A DNA stretch of 64,000 nt, taken from Vitis vinifera. Lineage: Eukaryota; Streptophyta; Magnoliopsida; Vitales; Vitaceae. The stretch spans positions 15,163,001 through 15,227,000 of the forward strand of contig NC_081812.1 in NCBI RefSeq assembly GCF_030704535.1, written 5' to 3'. Position numbers and translations under genes: made by a program. The notes below the pieces were generated by a model. The model saw only the letters and a list, made by a program, of their open reading frames with translations. It did not search any database and was not told the origin of the DNA. This document shows, in pieces, positions 60,824-64,000 of this stretch (positions are counted from its first letter, which is position 1; the number at the start of each line of letters is the position of its first letter).

Positions 60824-62845
60824 CTACTCAGATTTCTTCATTAGACTCAACAGTACCCCAGCACCAAGACTTGATAGTTCGATTTCCTGATCTGCAGAAA
60901 AATTCTAACCCATTTTATAGGGCGTAGAGTAAGATGTTGATAAGTCAACACAACCCCATCAATGACTTACTTTCCAGACACCATCTTGAATTGTTACGAA
61001 TAGATTGCCATCATAACTAGCTGCAACATTAAGAACAAACAAATCTTGGACCATAAACATCAGCTAGCACAACATAATCTGCCAACAACACAATCATTTT
61101 TAGCAAATAAAATATTTCTTCAGATTTGAAAAAGAAGGAAAAAGAAAAAGAGAAAACAGTTCCTCAAAAGCCTAGGAGGCTTTCTTGCACAGTTCTCATC
61201 ACTGTTGTCATACATTCCACTTCAAAGATTGAATGTTAGCTATCAAGTTTATAGAAAGCAATATTAAGAAAACGAAAGTTTAGGAAAATCTGTGAGAGGA
61301 ATGATTTGATACATACAATCTGACTCCACAAATCCTTATCACAAACTACCTTTCTTATGCATACTTGAGCCAAGTTGAGTCCAGACTCCAGAGTAATTAC
61401 TGGATGGAAATGGACGATGTTAATCTCAGAGTCAGTACAAATACACTTGATCCCCTTTCATTTCTTTGTATTTCGTCTCAAATCCTATTTTCTATCTCTT
61501 CATTCTTCATATTTGATTTTCTAGAGCCCATCTAACAAGGACTGAGCTTGGGCTGGCGTATACTCAACCTGGAGTTGGATCAGAAAAAAGGACCTGGGTA
61601 TATGCCCTCCTAGCATGTTATGTTTTGAGCCTACAGAAATATCCTAGATTATATGGTTAAGAATGTAAACTATGTGTTGAGTTCTAACAATTGTAAGGAG
61701 AAGGTCAAATATCAGGCCAGTTTGAACCTAATCTAAGGTTAATTTCACAAAAGGGCTCGCTCAAGCTGAGAGTACCTTAGATTGGACTGGGCTGAGCTTG
61801 AGTCACTGGCCCCTGCTTCTGGCTAGATCTCAAATTTTTAACACACTTAATAATTATTATCATCCTATTATTTCTTCATTGAAGTGCTCTCTTCATTATA
61901 GATCTTGATGGTGATCGGTAGCATTCTTTGTCCAACAATAAGCCGGGACAGCAAAGGGAGTAACAGTAGGAACTTGAGCATTGCACTAGAGGCAAGAATA
62001 TTCAGGCATCAAGACTGGAAAGTTGGAATATATTTTCCTATAGGAGGAAAGAAAATGTTATCAACAACAACACACCAATAATTAAAGCAAATGTGTAATG
62101 ACTAACAAGCAGAAATCTGAAGCAGAATTGGAAAACTCCCATTGATAAGGATTCTTATCTATATGGCAGCACAGGACATGCCAGCCTCGAACCATACAAC
62201 CACAAATTTATACTGGAGAAAACAGAAGTGACCAATGCCGTCACATTCAAGACATAATTCCTTAGGTTTCAGAGTGCAATTTTTCTGATTTTGGCCATGT
62301 GTAAAACAAGTTTAATGATTATGGAACCACATTAAGTCAAACTACCAAAATTTCCATCTCAGGTTGGAAAAGCTTGACTAGTTCATAAATATTACAAAAA
62401 AAAAAAAAACTATTGACAACCTCCTGTGACGCCCATATATGTATATACATGTCTATATGCATAGAAAGACAAGGTAGTTACCAGTCACAGGAATGAATTT
62501 CTGGCATGTCTTCACTACAAAGTTGTTGTATAGGTCTGTCTCATCTTCATCAGCAGCAAATAACTGTTTATAAAACAAGAGAAAAATAGGAATCGTATAA
62601 CTTACTTGCAGAAATCCACACAGCAGAATACATATAGAAGCAGAAAATATGTTAGGGCTGTGATCTACCTGCAAAAATATATCCACTGGATAAGATTGCT
62701 AATAACTTGCTTAAATCCACAGTGGAAAGAAAATTAAAATAGATATTGCATCAAGAATTGCTATATCAGTTTAGAAGAGAAATGGCACCTTGAATGATGA
62801 GAACAGAAGTATTGCAGCGAATAAACATAGTAGAACATGCAGTCA
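60824..62845 (-). pseudogene. TERC (chloroplast TerC-family membrane protein) gene relic
   Basis: Minus-strand pieces match Arabidopsis TERC in order. An exon ending A-A-I-L-L-F-S-S-F-K (donor after 62789) has a TGA a little upstream. Exon 62573-62482 reads L-F-A-A-D-E-D-E-T-D-L then F-V-V-K-T-C-Q-K-F-I-P-V-T. Exon 61020-60971 reads S-Y-D-G-N-L-F-V-T-I-Q-D-G-V-W-K. Phases at the two junctions fit (AAG|TTA; G|CT). A last exon 60886-60824 reads S-L-G-A-G-V-L-L-S-L-M-K-K-S-E-stop. The exons that normally lie between the last two, encoding several membrane helices, are absent: only ~85 bp separates them. The N-terminal transit peptide and first helices were not found. TERC is a thylakoid membrane protein needed for thylakoid formation; this copy lacks most of its membrane core and is probably dead. 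Confidence 0.75.
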
Positions 62846-62893
62846 GCAGAAACAATTTTTATAACCCAAGGCAATTCCCAAATTCAAAGTGAG

Positions 62894-64000
62894 TTGTAGA
62901 CCCTCATTTTTTGTCTAAGTTTTTTTTTGGAGCATATTTTTACCACCCCGGGAAGAGCTGGCAGCTTGTTTTAGGAGTGGGGGCCGGTTTCCGGTGGAGC
63001 CACGCATGCTGGGACGTGTGGCAAAGGACTTCCATCTTGCCACGGGGGTGGTTGAGAGAGGGACGTCTCTGAATAGAGGATGATGGCTGGCATAGTGAGC
63101 TAAGCATAGGATGGACAGAGAGGCAGATTGGAGTTGAAAAGCTGGGGGAGAGAAAGAGGGCAGGGGAGGGGGTGATATCCGGAGAGAAAAACAGAAGTTG
63201 TAAACTTCATTGTCAACCCAAAACCAGAAATTTCATGTTAAATCATATAAATATAACATGCCGATTAGATTAGATTAGATTAGAAAATGTAGACAAACCT
63301 GAATCCATTCACGGTCTTGAAAAAGTATGGTTCTTGTAAGGCGAGGAGGAAACCACCTTGCGATTGGAGACAAGAGAGGGAACATTTCGTATTTTCAAGA
63401 AAGAAAACTTAAAAAGACATTTTCCTTTTTATTAATTTCTTCAATGCATTAGGACCATACCCATCGGGCTCTTGGCCATATTTGTCTTTCGTCCATCACA
63501 TAAGACACATATAACTTATGCTCTACACACTTGTGACCCATACTTAATAAATATAAATTAAATATGTATAGTTGGGTTAATCATAAACAATTATTAATGT
63601 ATGTGAGTACATAGCATCTAACAGAAGTGGGACAGGGATTTTCAGTTCCGGAGGGGGAAGGTTTTTCAGCAGGGGAGAGACCAGATAAAAGGAAAAAAAA
63701 AAGAAAAAAAACAAAAGCTCGGAGAGCAAGATTTCTAGAGAGAAAAAAAGAAGAGGATCAAGAAGAGAAAACAAGAGCACTGACGTCAATGTGGTTTCAT
63801 CCGCGTGTTGCTGCCCCTGCTCCGGTGGCTGCTGCCGCACCAAAAGCGGCTGCTTCTCTGGCTCCTCCTCCCTTTCCGGTATCAACCGGTTCGTGGCACT
63901 GTTCGCCGTCCCTCTGCTTTCGTTTCCTTTCCTCTCTCCCATTCGTCCCTCTCTTTCCTTCCCTTTCTTTCATCTCCATTTTCTTCCTGCGTGCCCACCT
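62894..64000. other. Mixed region: possible LTR-like block and GC-rich end
   Basis: TGTAGACCCTCATTTTTTGT at 62894 resembles the start of a plant LTR and leads into a G-rich block to ~63180, but no matching end or target duplication was found. 63250-63290 has a short GATTA-type repeat. 63640-64000 on the minus strand has a GC-rich open frame (start near 63942, Glu/Arg-rich, L-I-P-E-R-E-E-E-P-E-K) that ends in low-complexity Phe/Leu codons. It may be the 5' end of another gene that extends beyond the window, or chance. Confidence 0.3.

Noticed and set aside
62606-62668. An extra TERC exon (V-D-H-S-P-N...) with splice-like borders
   Set aside because: It fits in phase, but the family joins ...F-S-S-F-K directly to L-F-A; the matching exon is found at ~62789-62845, so this piece is chance.
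63577-63942. 121-codon minus-strand open frame as a gene
   Set aside because: It ends in a poly-Phe/Leu low-complexity run and continues into AT-rich DNA. Only its start looks coding-like, so it is kept as a note within a mixed region.
1-64000. tRNA or rRNA genes
   Set aside because: No cloverleaf with a convincing T-loop GGTTCGANTCC or conserved rRNA segment was seen on either strand.

Overview
The window is nuclear DNA of a flowering plant. Genes are split by many GT..AG introns, intergenic DNA is strongly AT-rich, and there are relics of Ty1/copia, Ty3/gypsy and LINE elements. The style of genes and repeats suggests a woody eudicot, possibly Vitis. That species call is inference.

Layout: (1) 449-6758 is the left arm (arm A) of a large inverted duplication. 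It holds an intact lambda-class glutathione transferase gene (GSTL-A, +) and the first five exons of a TBC-domain Rab-GAP gene. That gene is complete here and runs on to 16370 (18 exons, + strand). (2) 17725-21152 (-) is a receptor-like cytoplasmic kinase of subfamily VII (PBS1-like), convergent with the TBC gene. (3) 21290-27200 is intergenic, with three decayed ~450-bp repeat units and a gypsy reverse-transcriptase relic. (4) 27234-30157 (-) is a group I WRKY factor that I recognise as the WRKY44/TTG2 orthologue, with a long leader/promoter region to ~33.1 kb. (5) 33.1-43.4 kb is very AT-rich, with an isolated GC-rich island at 37.5 kb and a decayed copia element that carries a clean 8 x 32-bp tandem repeat. 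(6) 43.4-53.4 kb is a patchwork of gene debris and transposon debris: an orphan exon, a MITE, a LINE piece, a PRR7-like pseudogene with a broken CCT domain, a LINE tail and unassigned exon-like segments. (7) 53435-59741 is the right arm (arm B, inverted). It holds an intact second GSTL gene (GSTL-B, -) and a truncated, stop- and frameshift-bearing TBC pseudogene. (8) 59.7-64.0 kb is AT-rich DNA followed by a minus-strand relic of the chloroplast TERC gene.

The main signal is the ~6.3-kb inverted duplication with arms ~46.7 kb apart. It produced two apparently functional GSTL genes that differ at 15 of 236 residues, all in the second two-thirds of the protein, and it left a dead 5' fragment of the Rab-GAP gene. 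The full-length TBC gene in arm A and the chopped one in arm B imply that arm B is the derived copy, although GSTL-B keeps the more family-like residues. Genes with clear roles are a glutathione-dependent thiol-transfer enzyme, a Rab GTPase-activating protein, a signalling kinase and a flavonoid/epidermal regulator. They do not form an operon-like pathway; the arrangement is ordinary plant gene order broken by duplication and transposons.
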